Below, one piece after another: positions 37,336-46,678 of a stretch of 64,000 nt of DNA. The DNA is taken from the NCBI RefSeq assembly GCF_002163715.1, contig NZ_CP015698.1, positions 124,001-188,000 of the forward strand, in the 5' to 3' direction. The notes under the pieces were generated by a model, which was given only the letters and a program-made list of their open reading frames with translations, was not told the DNA's origin and did no database searches. The translations under genes and the position numbers were made by a program. How positions within the stretch are numbered: position 1 is the first letter of the stretch; each line of letters starts with the position of its first letter. The stretch is from Curvibacter sp. AEP1-3 (lineage in GTDB: Bacteria; Pseudomonadota; Gammaproteobacteria; Burkholderiales; Burkholderiaceae_C).

Positions 37336-39882
37336 TTATCCGAGGTTGGGTTGGGGGGCCGGCGGCTCCGAGTAGGTCAGCGTACCGGTGTCGTTCAAGG
37401 GCACCCAGAATGAAAACCGGCAGCCCACAACGTCATCTCCATTGTAGATGTTCTCAGCGGTCATCCGCCCCAGGTGGGACTCGACGATGGATCGGCATAG
37501 GGATAGTCCTATGCCCATGCCATCAGCCTTGGTGGAATAGAACGCTTCATACAGGCGGGCCATGACTTCGGGCGCCAGTCCCTTGCCGGTGTCCTGTACT
37601 GAAAATTCCACAACAGGTTTATCGTCTATGCGCTTAGGCAATACGCGCAGCTCCACGATGCGGTCCGAGGTTTGACGCAGCGCAGAGTCTATGGATTCAG
37701 CCGCGTTGCGCAGCAGGTTGACCAGCACTTGCTCAATCAGGATCGGGTCCACCATGACCTGCGGAATGCGGGCCGCGACGTAGTGGTTCAGGCGCACGTT
37801 GAAGCGCCGTAACTCTATTTCAGCCAACTCCACCGCTTCGGCCACCATGGTGGACACCTCAGACAGCGTGCGGTTGGGCTCACTGCGTTTTACGAAACTG
37901 CGGATGCGCTGAATGATCTGACCCGCGCGCTGTGCCTGCTTTGCAGTCTTTTCCAGCGCGACCAGCAAGTCCGGCTCGGTGATCTGCTTGTCTTTGATGC
38001 GCGAGACCATGCCGTTGCAGTAGTTGTTGATCGCGGTGAGAGGTTGGTTCAACTCATGCGCCACGCTGGAGGCCATTTCGCCCATGGTGATCAAGCGGCT
38101 GGCGGTTTGGGCGCGCTCCGCTTGGGTGGCGGCCTGCTCTTCGGCAAGGCGACGGGTGGTGATGTCGGTGGCAATCACCATCTGGGCCAAACGGCCGTCC
38201 ACCCAGCTCAGGTAACGGGTGCGCACTTCGAGCCACTTGCCTAACGCCTCAATAAAAATCTCTGCACTTTCAGGATCGCTGTCAGGCAAGGTAGTGGTCG
38301 GCAGGCCGGCGAAGGAGTCGACGCTGTCATCCGAGTCGTCGTTGGTCGGGCTGTTGGGCATGCCCGCCTCCGCTACCAGCTGCAAGTGGCCGCCGGCTTG
38401 TACGCCGAACCACTGCCGGTAGAGTTTGTTGGCAAACAGAAGTTCGTCGCTGCCCAAAGGGGCCACGGAGATGGACGCGTCCAGTGCCTCCAGCACGGTG
38501 GTGAATCGCTGGTGCGAAGCAGTGAGCTGTTCCCGAACCCGGTTGGGCTCGGTGATGTCCGTCATGGAGGTCACCCAGCCGGTTTGGGTGCCCATGGCGT
38601 CAATCAGCGGAGAGACATACAAGCGGGCGTCGAACAGGCTGCCGTCTTTTCGCTTCACACGCACCTGTATCCCGCCGGGAGTAGCGTTGCCGGTCAGCTC
38701 CTCCTCCAGCCTTGCAGCCACGTGTTCACGTTCGCTGTCAGGCCAATAGGGGAAGGGGGCTGTTCGTCCCACCAGGTCGGACTCGGTCCAGCCCGTCATC
38801 TGGCAGAAGGCCGCATTCACGTAGGTGATGCGTCCCTGCAAGTCCATGGCTCGCATGCCGGTAAGCATGGAATTTTCCATGGCACGGCGGAAATTGGTTT
38901 CCGACATGAGCGCTTGCTGAGCCTGCAAACGCCTGCGGGTGTGGCGCCAGTTGGCGATCAGCATCCAGGCTGTCAAGACGCTCAAGGCACTCACCAGCCA
39001 GAACAAGCCGCTGCCGATCACGCCCAAAGAGGCACGGTAAGCCTGAGCGCGAATGACCAGGCCCGAGCCGACCGGCGAGACGGGCATGGAGTACTCATTG
39101 CCCGGGCTGGCCCAAGGCAGGAAGCGGCTGACCAGCTTGCGGCCCGGAATGCTGGTACCCGCCAGCAGCCGCCCAGCGGAATCCTGCAGCGAAATCGCAT
39201 AACGGGCAGACACCTCAGACGGTACGCCATAGCGGTACAGCCCGTCGATTGAATATTCGGTGATCAGAACACCCGAGAAACGCCCCTTGTTGTTTAGGGG
39301 AATGAACATTTGCAGGAGCGGCGCTTCATCTTTGGCCAAAGGCGGCTGGATATACAGGAGCTGGTTGAGCTGGCGGGTGAGGGAGTAACCGGTATCCCGG
39401 TCATCCTTGAGCAGCACATCACCCGGAATGTGGTACGGCCCGATCGCATTGGCCCCCATGCCCTGGCTGGCGCGGGTGCGCTTTTTCTCATCCACCCACG
39501 CCATGGCCTGGACTTCGGGGTACTGGTCCAGCAGGTTCGCTGCGCGTAACTTGAAGTCGTTGGTATCAATTTCACGGTTGGCGAGTTCGCGGGCGATGCG
39601 GGTGATCTGTTCCTGCCGCTCGAGCAGGCGTAGGCGTAGGCGTTGCTGGGTGTACTCGACGTCGCGCTGCACGGCTTCCTGCTCGCGGTCCATTTCTTCC
39701 AGCCGCAGGTAGCCCAAGGCGGCCACGATGGCCGCAAAAAACAATAACACCGCGGCCAGTGGGGCCAACATGGCTACCCGGTCCTGGCGGTGCGGGGTCA
39801 GCCGGTGCCACCAGCGTTTGGCGCCATCCACCGTTGGAATTGCCAGCGGCTTGGGCAATGAGATCACTTTGTAAAAAGGCAT
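37336..39882 (-). CDS. PAS-domain sensor histidine kinase
   Basis: An 848-residue membrane kinase. TM1 (MLAPLAAVLLFFAAIVAALGY) and TM2 (LGVIGSGLFWLVSALSVLTAWML) flank a ~230-residue periplasmic sensor. One clear PAS/PAC domain (ENSMLTGMRAMDLQGRITYVN ... GWVTSMTDITE) is followed by a second PAS-like region, then HisKA with MGEMASSVAHELNQPL and an HATPase with LLRNAAESID, DTGKGLAP and GMGIGLSL. Start ATG 39882 (MPFYKV). No heme-ligand motif is evident, so oxygen sensing as in FixL is not supported. It is divergent from aceE. Confidence 0.92.
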   Translation of the reverse strand: MPFYKVISLPKPLAIPTVDGAKRWWHRLTPHRQDRVAMLAPLAAVLLFFAAIVAALGYLRLEEMDREQEAVQRDVEYTQQRLRLRLLERQEQITRIARELANREIDTNDFKLRAANLLDQYPEVQAMAWVDEKKRTRASQGMGANAIGPYHIPGDVLLKDDRDTGYSLTRQLNQLLYIQPPLAKDEAPLLQMFIPLNNKGRFSGVLITEYSIDGLYRYGVPSEVSARYAISLQDSAGRLLAGTSIPGRKLVSRFLPWASPGNEYSMPVSPVGSGLVIRAQAYRASLGVIGSGLFWLVSALSVLTAWMLIANWRHTRRRLQAQQALMSETNFRRAMENSMLTGMRAMDLQGRITYVNAAFCQMTGWTESDLVGRTAPFPYWPDSEREHVAARLEEELTGNATPGGIQVRVKRKDGSLFDARLYVSPLIDAMGTQTGWVTSMTDITEPNRVREQLTASHQRFTTVLEALDASISVAPLGSDELLFANKLYRQWFGVQAGGHLQLVAEAGMPNSPTNDDSDDSVDSFAGLPTTTLPDSDPESAEIFIEALGKWLEVRTRYLSWVDGRLAQMVIATDITTRRLAEEQAATQAERAQTASRLITMGEMASSVAHELNQPLTAINNYCNGMVSRIKDKQITEPDLLVALEKTAKQAQRAGQIIQRIRSFVKRSEPNRTLSEVSTMVAEAVELAEIELRRFNVRLNHYVAARIPQVMVDPILIEQVLVNLLRNAAESIDSALRQTSDRIVELRVLPKRIDDKPVVEFSVQDTGKGLAPEVMARLYEAFYSTKADGMGIGLSLCRSIVESHLGRMTAENIYNGDDVVGCRFSFWVPLNDTGTLTYSEPPAPQPNLG

Positions 39883-39945
39883 TGCCCGAGTGTAGAGGAG
39901 GGTCTGGTGGCGCACTGTTTTCAAGTGCTGCAAAGCAGCATAAAT

Positions 39946-39988
39946 ATTTCAATATATGAAATGAATAAGCATGATTTGAAATTTCAAA
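39946..39988. promoter_or_regulatory. Paired palindromes between the histidine kinase and aceE
   Basis: ATTTCA-5 bp-TGAAAT at 39946-39962 and the perfect 14-bp palindrome TTTGAAATTTCAAA at 39975-39988 share the half-site TTTCA/TGAAA in an AT-rich divergent intergenic region. This is a plausible operator for aceE and/or the kinase operon. No known regulator is assigned. Confidence 0.5.
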
Positions 39989-40048
39989 ACAAATATGAGA
40001 AACTAGGCGTACCGCACTAAATTACGCCAAAGTAAATAGGAGACTTCG

Positions 40049-42757
40049 ATGGCAGCAGTTCCCCAGAATCCCTTGGGCACGTCCGACATGGACAGCCAGG
40101 AAACCCGCGAATGGATGGACGCGCTCAGCGCTGTGATCGAGGCCGAAGGCCCCGAGCGCGCGCACTTTCTGCTGGAGCAACTGCTCGAGCACGCACGCCA
40201 GAAGAGCATCGACATGCCTTTCTCGGCCACCACCGGCTATGTGAACACGATTGAGCCCCAAGACGAAGAACGCTCCCCCGGCAACCTCGAGATTGAAGAG
40301 CGCCTGCGCGCCTACATGCGCTGGAACGCCATGGCCATGGTCGTAAAGGCCAACCGCCACAACCCCGCAGATGGTGGGGATTTGGGTGGCCACATCGGCT
40401 CTTTTGCATCGCTGGCCAGCCTGTTCGGCGCCGGCTTCAACCACTTCTGGCACGCTGAAAGCGAAAACCACGGTGGCGACTGCCTCTACATCCAGGGCCA
40501 CGTGTCCCCCGGCGTGTATGCCCGCGCCTACCTGGAAGGTCGCCTTTCTGAGGAGCAGTTGCTCAACTTCCGCCAGGAAGTGGATGGCAAGGGTCTATCG
40601 AGCTACCCGCACCCCAAGTTGATGCCCGAGTTCTGGCAGTTCCCCACCGTGTCCATGGGCTTGGGCCCATTGATGGCGATTTACCAGGCCCGTTTCCTGA
40701 AATACCTGCACGCCCGTGGCATTGCCAACACAGAAAACCGCAAGGTCTGGGTGTTCTGCGGCGACGGCGAAATGGACGAAGTGGAATCCCTGGGCGCCAT
40801 CGGCCTGGCTGCCCGTGAAGGCTTGGACAACCTGGTCTTCGTGATCAACTGCAACTTGCAGCGCTTGGACGGCCCGGTGCGCGGCAACGGCAAGATCGTG
40901 CAAGAACTCGAAGGCGAGTTCCGCGGTGCCGGCTGGAACGTGATCAAGTTGCTGTGGGGCTCCGGCTGGGACCCCTTGCTGGCACGCGACAAAGATGGCG
41001 CGCTCAAAAAGATCATGATGGAAACCCTGGACGGCGACTACCAGGCCATGAAGGCCAACGACGGTGCCTACGTCCGCAAGCATTTCTTCGGCAAAGACCC
41101 CCGCACCCTGGAAATGGTGTCCAAGATGTCGGACGAAGAAATTTTCGATCTGCGTCGAGGCGGCCACGACTCCAAGAAGGTCTACGCTGCTTTCCACAAG
41201 GCGGTGAACCACAAGGGCGAACCTACTGTCTTGTTGATCAAGACCGTCAAGGGCTTCGGCATGGGCAAGGCCGGTGAAGGCAAGAACACCGTTCACCAGA
41301 CCAAGAAGCTGACTGACGAAGACATCAAGGCCTTCCGCGACCGTTTCAACATCCCCGTGCCTGACAGCGAGTTGCCCAAGGTGCCGTTCTACAAGCCTGC
41401 AGACGACACCCCGGAAATGAAGTATCTGCATGAGCGCCGCAAGGCCTTGGGCGGCTACTTGCCGCACCGTCGTACCAAGGCGGACGAGAGCTTCACCGTG
41501 CCGTCCCTGGAAACCTTCAAGGCTGTGATCGAACCCACCGCCGAAGGCCGTGAGATTTCCACCACCCAAGCCTATGTGCGTTTCCTGACTCAGTTGCTGC
41601 GCGACCAGGCTTTGGGCCCCCGCGTGGTGCCGATTCTGGTGGATGAGGCCCGTACCTTCGGTATGGAAGGCTTGTTCCGCCAAGTGGGTATCTACAACCC
41701 CGCGGGCCAGCAGTACACCCCGGTCGATAAAGACCAGGTCATGTACTACAAGGAAGACAAGGCCGGTCAGATTCTGCAGGAAGGCATCAACGAAGCCGGC
41801 GGCATGAGCAGCTGGATTGCCGCTGCCACCAGCTACTCCACCAGCAACCGCATCATGGTGCCGTTCTACGTGTACTACTCGATGTTCGGCTTCCAGCGTA
41901 TCGGCGACCTCGCCTGGGCGGCTGGCGACATGCAAGCGCGTGGCTTCTTGTTGGGCGGCACTTCCGGCCGTACCACCCTGAACGGTGAAGGTTTGCAGCA
42001 CGAAGACGGCCACAGCCACATCATGGCCGGCACGATTCCGAACTGCATCTCCTACGACCCGACTTTCGCCCACGAAGTCGGCGTGATCCTGCACCATGGT
42101 TTGAAGCGCATGGTCGAGAAGCAAGACAATGTCTTCTACTACCTGACCCTGTTGAATGAAAACTACCCGATGCCCGGCCTGCAGCCCGGCACGGAAGAGC
42201 AGATCATCAAGGGCATGTACCAGTGCAAGGCGGGTCCCGCGCTCACCAAGAAGGCACCCCGCGTGCAACTCTTGGGCTCCGGCACCATCCTGCGCGAAAG
42301 CATTGCGGCACAAGAACTGCTGGAAAAAGACTGGGGCATCGGCGCCGACGTGTGGAGCTGCCCAAGCTTTAACGAACTGACCCGCGACGGCCAGGACGCT
42401 GACCGCTGGAACCTGCTGCACCCGCTGGAAACTCCACGCGTGCCATTTGTTGCCGAGCAGCTGAACAAGTCCACCGGCCCCGTGATCGCGTCGACTGACT
42501 ACATGAAGGCGTACGCTGAGCAGATCCGTCCGTTTGTGCCCAAGGGCCGTACGTACAAGGTGCTGGGCACCGACGGTTTCGGCCGCTCCGACTTCCGCAG
42601 CAAGCTGCGTGAGCACTTCGAGGTGAACCGCCACTACATCGTGGTTGCCGCCCTGAAGGCGCTGAGCGAAGACGGTACCGTGCCTGTGGCCAAGGTGGCA
42701 GAAGCCATTGCTAAGTACGGCATCAACACCGACAAGGTCAACCCCCTGTACGCCTAA
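40049..42757 (+). CDS. aceE: Pyruvate dehydrogenase E1 component (homodimeric)
   Basis: A 902-residue thiamine-diphosphate enzyme that decarboxylates pyruvate and reductively acetylates E2. The ThDP-binding segment GDGEMDEVESLGAIG...NCNLQRLDGPV is clear, as is GHIGSFASLASLFGAGFNHFW. AGGAG (40038-40042) precedes ATG 40049. It is the first gene of aceE-aceF-lpdA, with a 19-bp gap to aceF. Confidence 0.98.
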   Translation: MAAVPQNPLGTSDMDSQETREWMDALSAVIEAEGPERAHFLLEQLLEHARQKSIDMPFSATTGYVNTIEPQDEERSPGNLEIEERLRAYMRWNAMAMVVKANRHNPADGGDLGGHIGSFASLASLFGAGFNHFWHAESENHGGDCLYIQGHVSPGVYARAYLEGRLSEEQLLNFRQEVDGKGLSSYPHPKLMPEFWQFPTVSMGLGPLMAIYQARFLKYLHARGIANTENRKVWVFCGDGEMDEVESLGAIGLAAREGLDNLVFVINCNLQRLDGPVRGNGKIVQELEGEFRGAGWNVIKLLWGSGWDPLLARDKDGALKKIMMETLDGDYQAMKANDGAYVRKHFFGKDPRTLEMVSKMSDEEIFDLRRGGHDSKKVYAAFHKAVNHKGEPTVLLIKTVKGFGMGKAGEGKNTVHQTKKLTDEDIKAFRDRFNIPVPDSELPKVPFYKPADDTPEMKYLHERRKALGGYLPHRRTKADESFTVPSLETFKAVIEPTAEGREISTTQAYVRFLTQLLRDQALGPRVVPILVDEARTFGMEGLFRQVGIYNPAGQQYTPVDKDQVMYYKEDKAGQILQEGINEAGGMSSWIAAATSYSTSNRIMVPFYVYYSMFGFQRIGDLAWAAGDMQARGFLLGGTSGRTTLNGEGLQHEDGHSHIMAGTIPNCISYDPTFAHEVGVILHHGLKRMVEKQDNVFYYLTLLNENYPMPGLQPGTEEQIIKGMYQCKAGPALTKKAPRVQLLGSGTILRESIAAQELLEKDWGIGADVWSCPSFNELTRDGQDADRWNLLHPLETPRVPFVAEQLNKSTGPVIASTDYMKAYAEQIRPFVPKGRTYKVLGTDGFGRSDFRSKLREHFEVNRHYIVVAALKALSEDGTVPVAKVAEAIAKYGINTDKVNPLYA

Positions 42758-42776
42758 GAACTCCGGAGACAACAAC

Positions 42777-44453
42777 ATGGCATTGGTAGAAGTAAAAGTC
42801 CCGGATATCGGTGACTTCGACGAAGTCGCGGTTATCGAACTGATGGTCAAAGTGGGTGACACCGTGAAGGTGGAACAAAGCCTGATCACCGTGGAGTCTG
42901 ATAAGGCTTCCATGGAGATTCCTTCCAGCACCGCCGGTGTGGTCAAGGAAATCAAGGTCGCTTTGGGCGACAAGGTCAAGGAAGGCTCCGTGGTCGTGAT
43001 GGTGGAAGCCGCTGGTGCTGCTGCAGAGCCGAAAACGGCTCCAGCGCCCGCCGCATCTGCGCCAGCAGCTCCTGTTTCTGTAGCGGCCGCGTCCGTGGCA
43101 GCCCCTGCGGTAGCGGTTGCAGCGCCTGCTGCCTCCAGCCCGGTGGAAGTGCGTGTGCCGGATATCGGCGACTTCAAGGACGTGGCTGTTATCGAACTGC
43201 TGGTCAAGGTCGGCGACACCGTCAAGGTGGAGCAGAGCCTGATCACTGTCGAGTCGGACAAGGCTTCCATGGAGATTCCTTCCAGCACCGCCGGTGTGGT
43301 GAAGGAAATCAAGGTCAAGCTGGGTGACACCGTGAACATCGGTGACTTGGTGGTGATTCTGGAAGGCGTGGCTGGTGCCGCAGCCGCCCCTGCTGCGGCA
43401 CCCGCAGCGGTTGCCGCCGCGCCGGCTGCTCCCGCCGCAGCCCCGGCACCTGTGGCTGCTGCCGCAGCGCCTGCCGCTGTGGCTGTTCCCGCGCATGCAC
43501 CCGGTGGCACCACCCTCGGTTTGCCCCATGCATCCCCATCTGTGCGCAAGTTCGCCCGCGAACTGGGCGTGCCTTTGAACGAAGTCAAGGGTTCCGGCTT
43601 GAAGGGCCGTATCACCGAGGCGGACGTGCAAGGCTTCACCCGCTCCGTGATGAGCGGCGCAGTGCAGACCTTGGCCATTGCTGCGCAAGCCAAGGCTTCC
43701 GGCAGCAACGACGGCGCCGGCCTAGGCTTGATTCCCTGGCCCAAGGTGGACTTTGCCAAGTTCGGCCCGATCGAGCGCAAGGAAATGTCCCGCATCAAGA
43801 AGATCAGCGGTGCCAACCTGTTGCGCAATGCGGTCATGATCCCGGCCGTCACCAACCACGATGACGCCGACATCACCGACCTCGAAGCCTTCCGCGTCTC
43901 CACCAACAAAGAGAACGAGAAGTCCGGCATCAAGGTCACCATGCTGGCTTTCCTGATCAAGGCTTGCGTGGCCGCGCTCAAGAAGTTCCCTGAGTTCAAC
44001 AGCTCGCTGGACGGCGACGCGCTGATCTACAAGCAGTACTACCACATCGGCTTTGCGGCCGACACGCCTAACGGCTTGGTGGTGCCCGTGATCAAGGACG
44101 CCGACAAAAAAGGCATCTTCCAAATCAGCCAGGAAATGGGTGAGCTGGCCAAGAAGGCCCGTGACGGCAAGCTCGGCCCTGCCGACATGAGCGGCGCGAC
44201 CTTCACCATCTCTTCACTGGGTGGTATCGGTGGCCGTTATTTCACGCCCATCATCAACGCGCCTGAAGTTGCCATTCTGGGCGTCTGCAAGAGCCAGATG
44301 GAACCCGTGTGGGATGGCAAGGCCTTCCAGCCACGCCTGATGCTGCCCTTGTCGCTGACCTGGGACCACCGCGTGATCGACGGCGCCGCTGCGGCGCGCT
44401 TCAACGTGTACCTGGGCCAGATCCTGGGTGACTTCCGCCGCGTGCTGCTCTAA
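42777..44453 (+). CDS. aceF: Dihydrolipoamide acetyltransferase E2, two lipoyl domains
   Basis: A 558-residue E2. It has two lipoyl domains with lipoylated lysines K43 and K162 in ESDKAS, joined by Ala/Pro linkers, then an E3/E1-binding domain (ASPSVRKFARELGVPLNEVKGSG) and the catalytic domain ending with WDHRVIDGAAAARF (His and Asp of the acetyltransferase). The two lipoyl domains are nearly identical over long stretches, also at DNA level. GGAGA lies upstream of ATG 42777. Confidence 0.97.
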   Translation: MALVEVKVPDIGDFDEVAVIELMVKVGDTVKVEQSLITVESDKASMEIPSSTAGVVKEIKVALGDKVKEGSVVVMVEAAGAAAEPKTAPAPAASAPAAPVSVAAASVAAPAVAVAAPAASSPVEVRVPDIGDFKDVAVIELLVKVGDTVKVEQSLITVESDKASMEIPSSTAGVVKEIKVKLGDTVNIGDLVVILEGVAGAAAAPAAAPAAVAAAPAAPAAAPAPVAAAAAPAAVAVPAHAPGGTTLGLPHASPSVRKFARELGVPLNEVKGSGLKGRITEADVQGFTRSVMSGAVQTLAIAAQAKASGSNDGAGLGLIPWPKVDFAKFGPIERKEMSRIKKISGANLLRNAVMIPAVTNHDDADITDLEAFRVSTNKENEKSGIKVTMLAFLIKACVAALKKFPEFNSSLDGDALIYKQYYHIGFAADTPNGLVVPVIKDADKKGIFQISQEMGELAKKARDGKLGPADMSGATFTISSLGGIGGRYFTPIINAPEVAILGVCKSQMEPVWDGKAFQPRLMLPLSLTWDHRVIDGAAAARFNVYLGQILGDFRRVLL

Positions 44454-44468
44454 GACAGGAACCTGAAT

Positions 44469-46304
44469 ATGGCAATCGTAGAAATCAAGGTTCCGGACAT
44501 CGGTGACTTCGACGAAGTCGCGGTCATCGAATTGCTGGTCAAAGTCGGCGACACCATCAAGCCCGAGCAAAGCCTGATCACCGTGGAGTCCGACAAGGCC
44601 TCCATGGAGATCCCGGCCAGCCACGGCGGTGTGGTGACTGAGCTCAAGGTCAAGATCGGCGACAAGGTCAAGCAGGGTTCTGTGGTCGTGATGCTCGAAG
44701 CTGCTGGTGCAGCTTCTGAAGCAAAACCGGCCGCAGCCCCAGCAGCGTCTGCGCCAGCAGCTCCTGTTTCTGTAGCAGCCCCGGCGGCTCCGGCCCCAGT
44801 GGCTAGCAGCTTCGGCGGCAGTGCGGATCTGGAGTGCGATTTGGTCGTCATCGGTGGCGGCCCCGGCGGTTACTCCGCGGCTTTCCGCGCGGCTGACTTG
44901 GGCCTCAAGGTCATCGTGGTCGAGCGCTACGCCACCTTGGGCGGCGTGTGCCTGAACGTGGGTTGCATCCCCTCCAAGGCGCTGTTGCACGTGGCGGCGG
45001 TCATGGACGAAGTCAGCCACATGGCGGACCTCGGTGTGGACTTCGGCGCGCCCGTGGTCAACATCGACAAGCTGCGCGGCCACAAAGAAAAGGTCATCGG
45101 CAAGCTGACCGGTGGCTTGGCTGCCATGGCCAAAATGCGTAAGGTCACGACCGTGCGCGGCTACGGCAACTTCGTGGGTGCCAACCACCTCGAAGTCGAA
45201 GAAACCAGCGGCACAGCCCAAGAGAAGACCGGTAGCAAGAAAGTCATCGCCTTCAAGCGCGCCATCATCGCGGCCGGCTCACAAGCTGTGCGACTGCCTT
45301 TTATGCCCAACGACCCACGCGTCGTGGACTCCACCGGCGCTCTGGCGCTGAAAGAAGTCCCCAAGCGCATGTTGATTTTGGGTGGCGGCATCATCGGCCT
45401 GGAAATGGGCACCGTTTACAGCACGCTGGGCGCCCGCCTGGACGTGGTGGAAATGATGGATGGCCTGATGCAGGGCGCCGACCGCGACCTGGTCAAGATC
45501 TGGCAGAAGATGAACGCCAAGCGCTTCGACAACATCATGCTCAAGACCAAGACCGTGTCCGCACGCGCCTTGCCTGAAGGCATTGAAGTGACGTTTGCGC
45601 CGGCGGAAGAGGGCGGAACCGCCCCCGCACCGCAGGTGTACGACCTCGTGCTGCAAGCCGTGGGCCGCACGCCCAACGGCAAGAAGATCAGTGCCGAGAA
45701 GGCGGGTGTGGCGGTGACCGACCGTGGCTTCATCAACGTCGATATCCAGATGCGCACCAACGTGCCGCACATCTTCGCCATCGGCGACATCGTGGGCCAG
45801 CCTATGCTGGCGCACAAGGCGGTGCATGAAGCCCACGTGGCAGCTGAAGTGATTGCTGGTGAACTGCAAGGCAACAAGGAATTGGCAACTGCGGCGTTCA
45901 ACGCCCGCGTCATTCCAAGCGTGGCCTACACCGACCCTGAAGTGGCATGGGTGGGCTTGACTGAAGACCAGGCCAAGGCCCAAGGCATCAAGGTCAAGAA
46001 GGGCTTGTTCCCCTGGACCGCATCCGGCCGCGCGATTGCCAATGGCCGTGACGAAGGCGTCACCAAACTGCTGTTTGATGACTCCCCGGAAGCGCACGGC
46101 CATGGCAAGATCCTGGGCGGCGGCATGGTCGGCACCCACGCGGGCGACATGATCGGCGAGATCGCTTTGGCGATTGAGATGGGCGCAGACGCGGTGGACA
46201 TCGGCAAGACTATTCACCCCCACCCCACGCTAGGCGAAAGCATCGGCATGGCGGCGGAGATTGCGCATGGAAGCTGCACGGATGTGCCGCCAGCGAAGAA
46301 GTAA
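44469..46304 (+). CDS. lpdA: Dihydrolipoyl dehydrogenase E3 with N-terminal lipoyl domain
   Basis: A 611-residue flavoprotein that reoxidises dihydrolipoyl-E2 with NAD+. Residues 1-80 form a lipoyl domain (K43 in ESDKAS), an Ala/Pro linker follows, then the E3 core: FAD motif [16 protein letters not shown], redox disulfide [16 protein letters not shown] motif [12 protein letters not shown], and the C-terminal HPHPT with the catalytic His. An E3-fused lipoyl domain is known in Neisseria and other betaproteobacteria. It is 15 bp after aceF. Confidence 0.97.
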   Translation: MAIVEIKVPDIGDFDEVAVIELLVKVGDTIKPEQSLITVESDKASMEIPASHGGVVTELKVKIGDKVKQGSVVVMLEAAGAASEAKPAAAPAASAPAAPVSVAAPAAPAPVASSFGGSADLECDLVVIGGGPGGYSAAFRAADLGLKVIVVERYATLGGVCLNVGCIPSKALLHVAAVMDEVSHMADLGVDFGAPVVNIDKLRGHKEKVIGKLTGGLAAMAKMRKVTTVRGYGNFVGANHLEVEETSGTAQEKTGSKKVIAFKRAIIAAGSQAVRLPFMPNDPRVVDSTGALALKEVPKRMLILGGGIIGLEMGTVYSTLGARLDVVEMMDGLMQGADRDLVKIWQKMNAKRFDNIMLKTKTVSARALPEGIEVTFAPAEEGGTAPAPQVYDLVLQAVGRTPNGKKISAEKAGVAVTDRGFINVDIQMRTNVPHIFAIGDIVGQPMLAHKAVHEAHVAAEVIAGELQGNKELATAAFNARVIPSVAYTDPEVAWVGLTEDQAKAQGIKVKKGLFPWTASGRAIANGRDEGVTKLLFDDSPEAHGHGKILGGGMVGTHAGDMIGEIALAIEMGADAVDIGKTIHPHPTLGESIGMAAEIAHGSCTDVPPAKK

Positions 46305-46315
46305 GCCAAACTAAC

Positions 46316-46371
46316 TGCTACTGATTTAGTAGCTGGCCGCGCAGTTCCTGAAAGGGCTGTGCGGCTTTTTT
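46316..46371 (+). repeat. Copy G of the dispersed repeat merged with the lpdA terminator
   Basis: TGCTACTGATTTAGTAGCTG (46316 onward) matches the repeat's first half. The second half forms GCCGCGCAG (46336-46344), loop, CTGTGCGGC (46357-46365) and six T: a convincing Rho-independent terminator 31 bp after the lpdA stop. The repeat thus seems to have supplied or become the terminator. Confidence 0.8.
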
Positions 46372-46678
46372 GTATCCAGGCTGCACTTGCAAAGTTCCTG
46401 ATCTCGTAAGTGGCCAATTTCAATCAGGACGGAGAGTTTTGCAATGTGCGTGGGTGATTGGACTCCGGTACCTCTTGGGGTGCTTGGCCGAACAAGCGGC
46501 GCAGAATCCGTTTTTTTTTTGAGCGCACAGCCCATGCGGGCGTGCGCGAGTCAAAGCTTCGGGGGACCGCGTGCTACTTGCGGCCGGTAAAGTGGATGAC
46601 GCTGCTACCGGGCATGGCAGCCAGACAGATGAATACCTCAAGAAAATTTTTATCGCAGCCCTCAGAATGAGGGGCGTT
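46372..46678. other. Intergenic interval without a supported gene
   Basis: About 300 bp between the lpdA terminator and the unknown lipoprotein gene. Short overlapping frames on both strands have no domain, no good ribosome binding site and a long T/A homopolymer (46511-46521) inside. I see no RNA gene. Confidence 0.5.

Noticed and set aside
37336..39882. Assignment of the PAS kinase as FixL
   Set aside because: The response regulator is FixJ-like, but the kinase has a periplasmic sensor and no evident heme-binding PAS histidine, and no nitrogen-fixation or microaerobic genes are nearby.
40595..43999. A 1134-codon minus-strand open frame opposite aceE/aceF
   Set aside because: It is the antisense shadow of highly biased GC-rich codons in aceE and aceF; its low-complexity Ala/Gly/Thr stretches mirror the E2 linkers.
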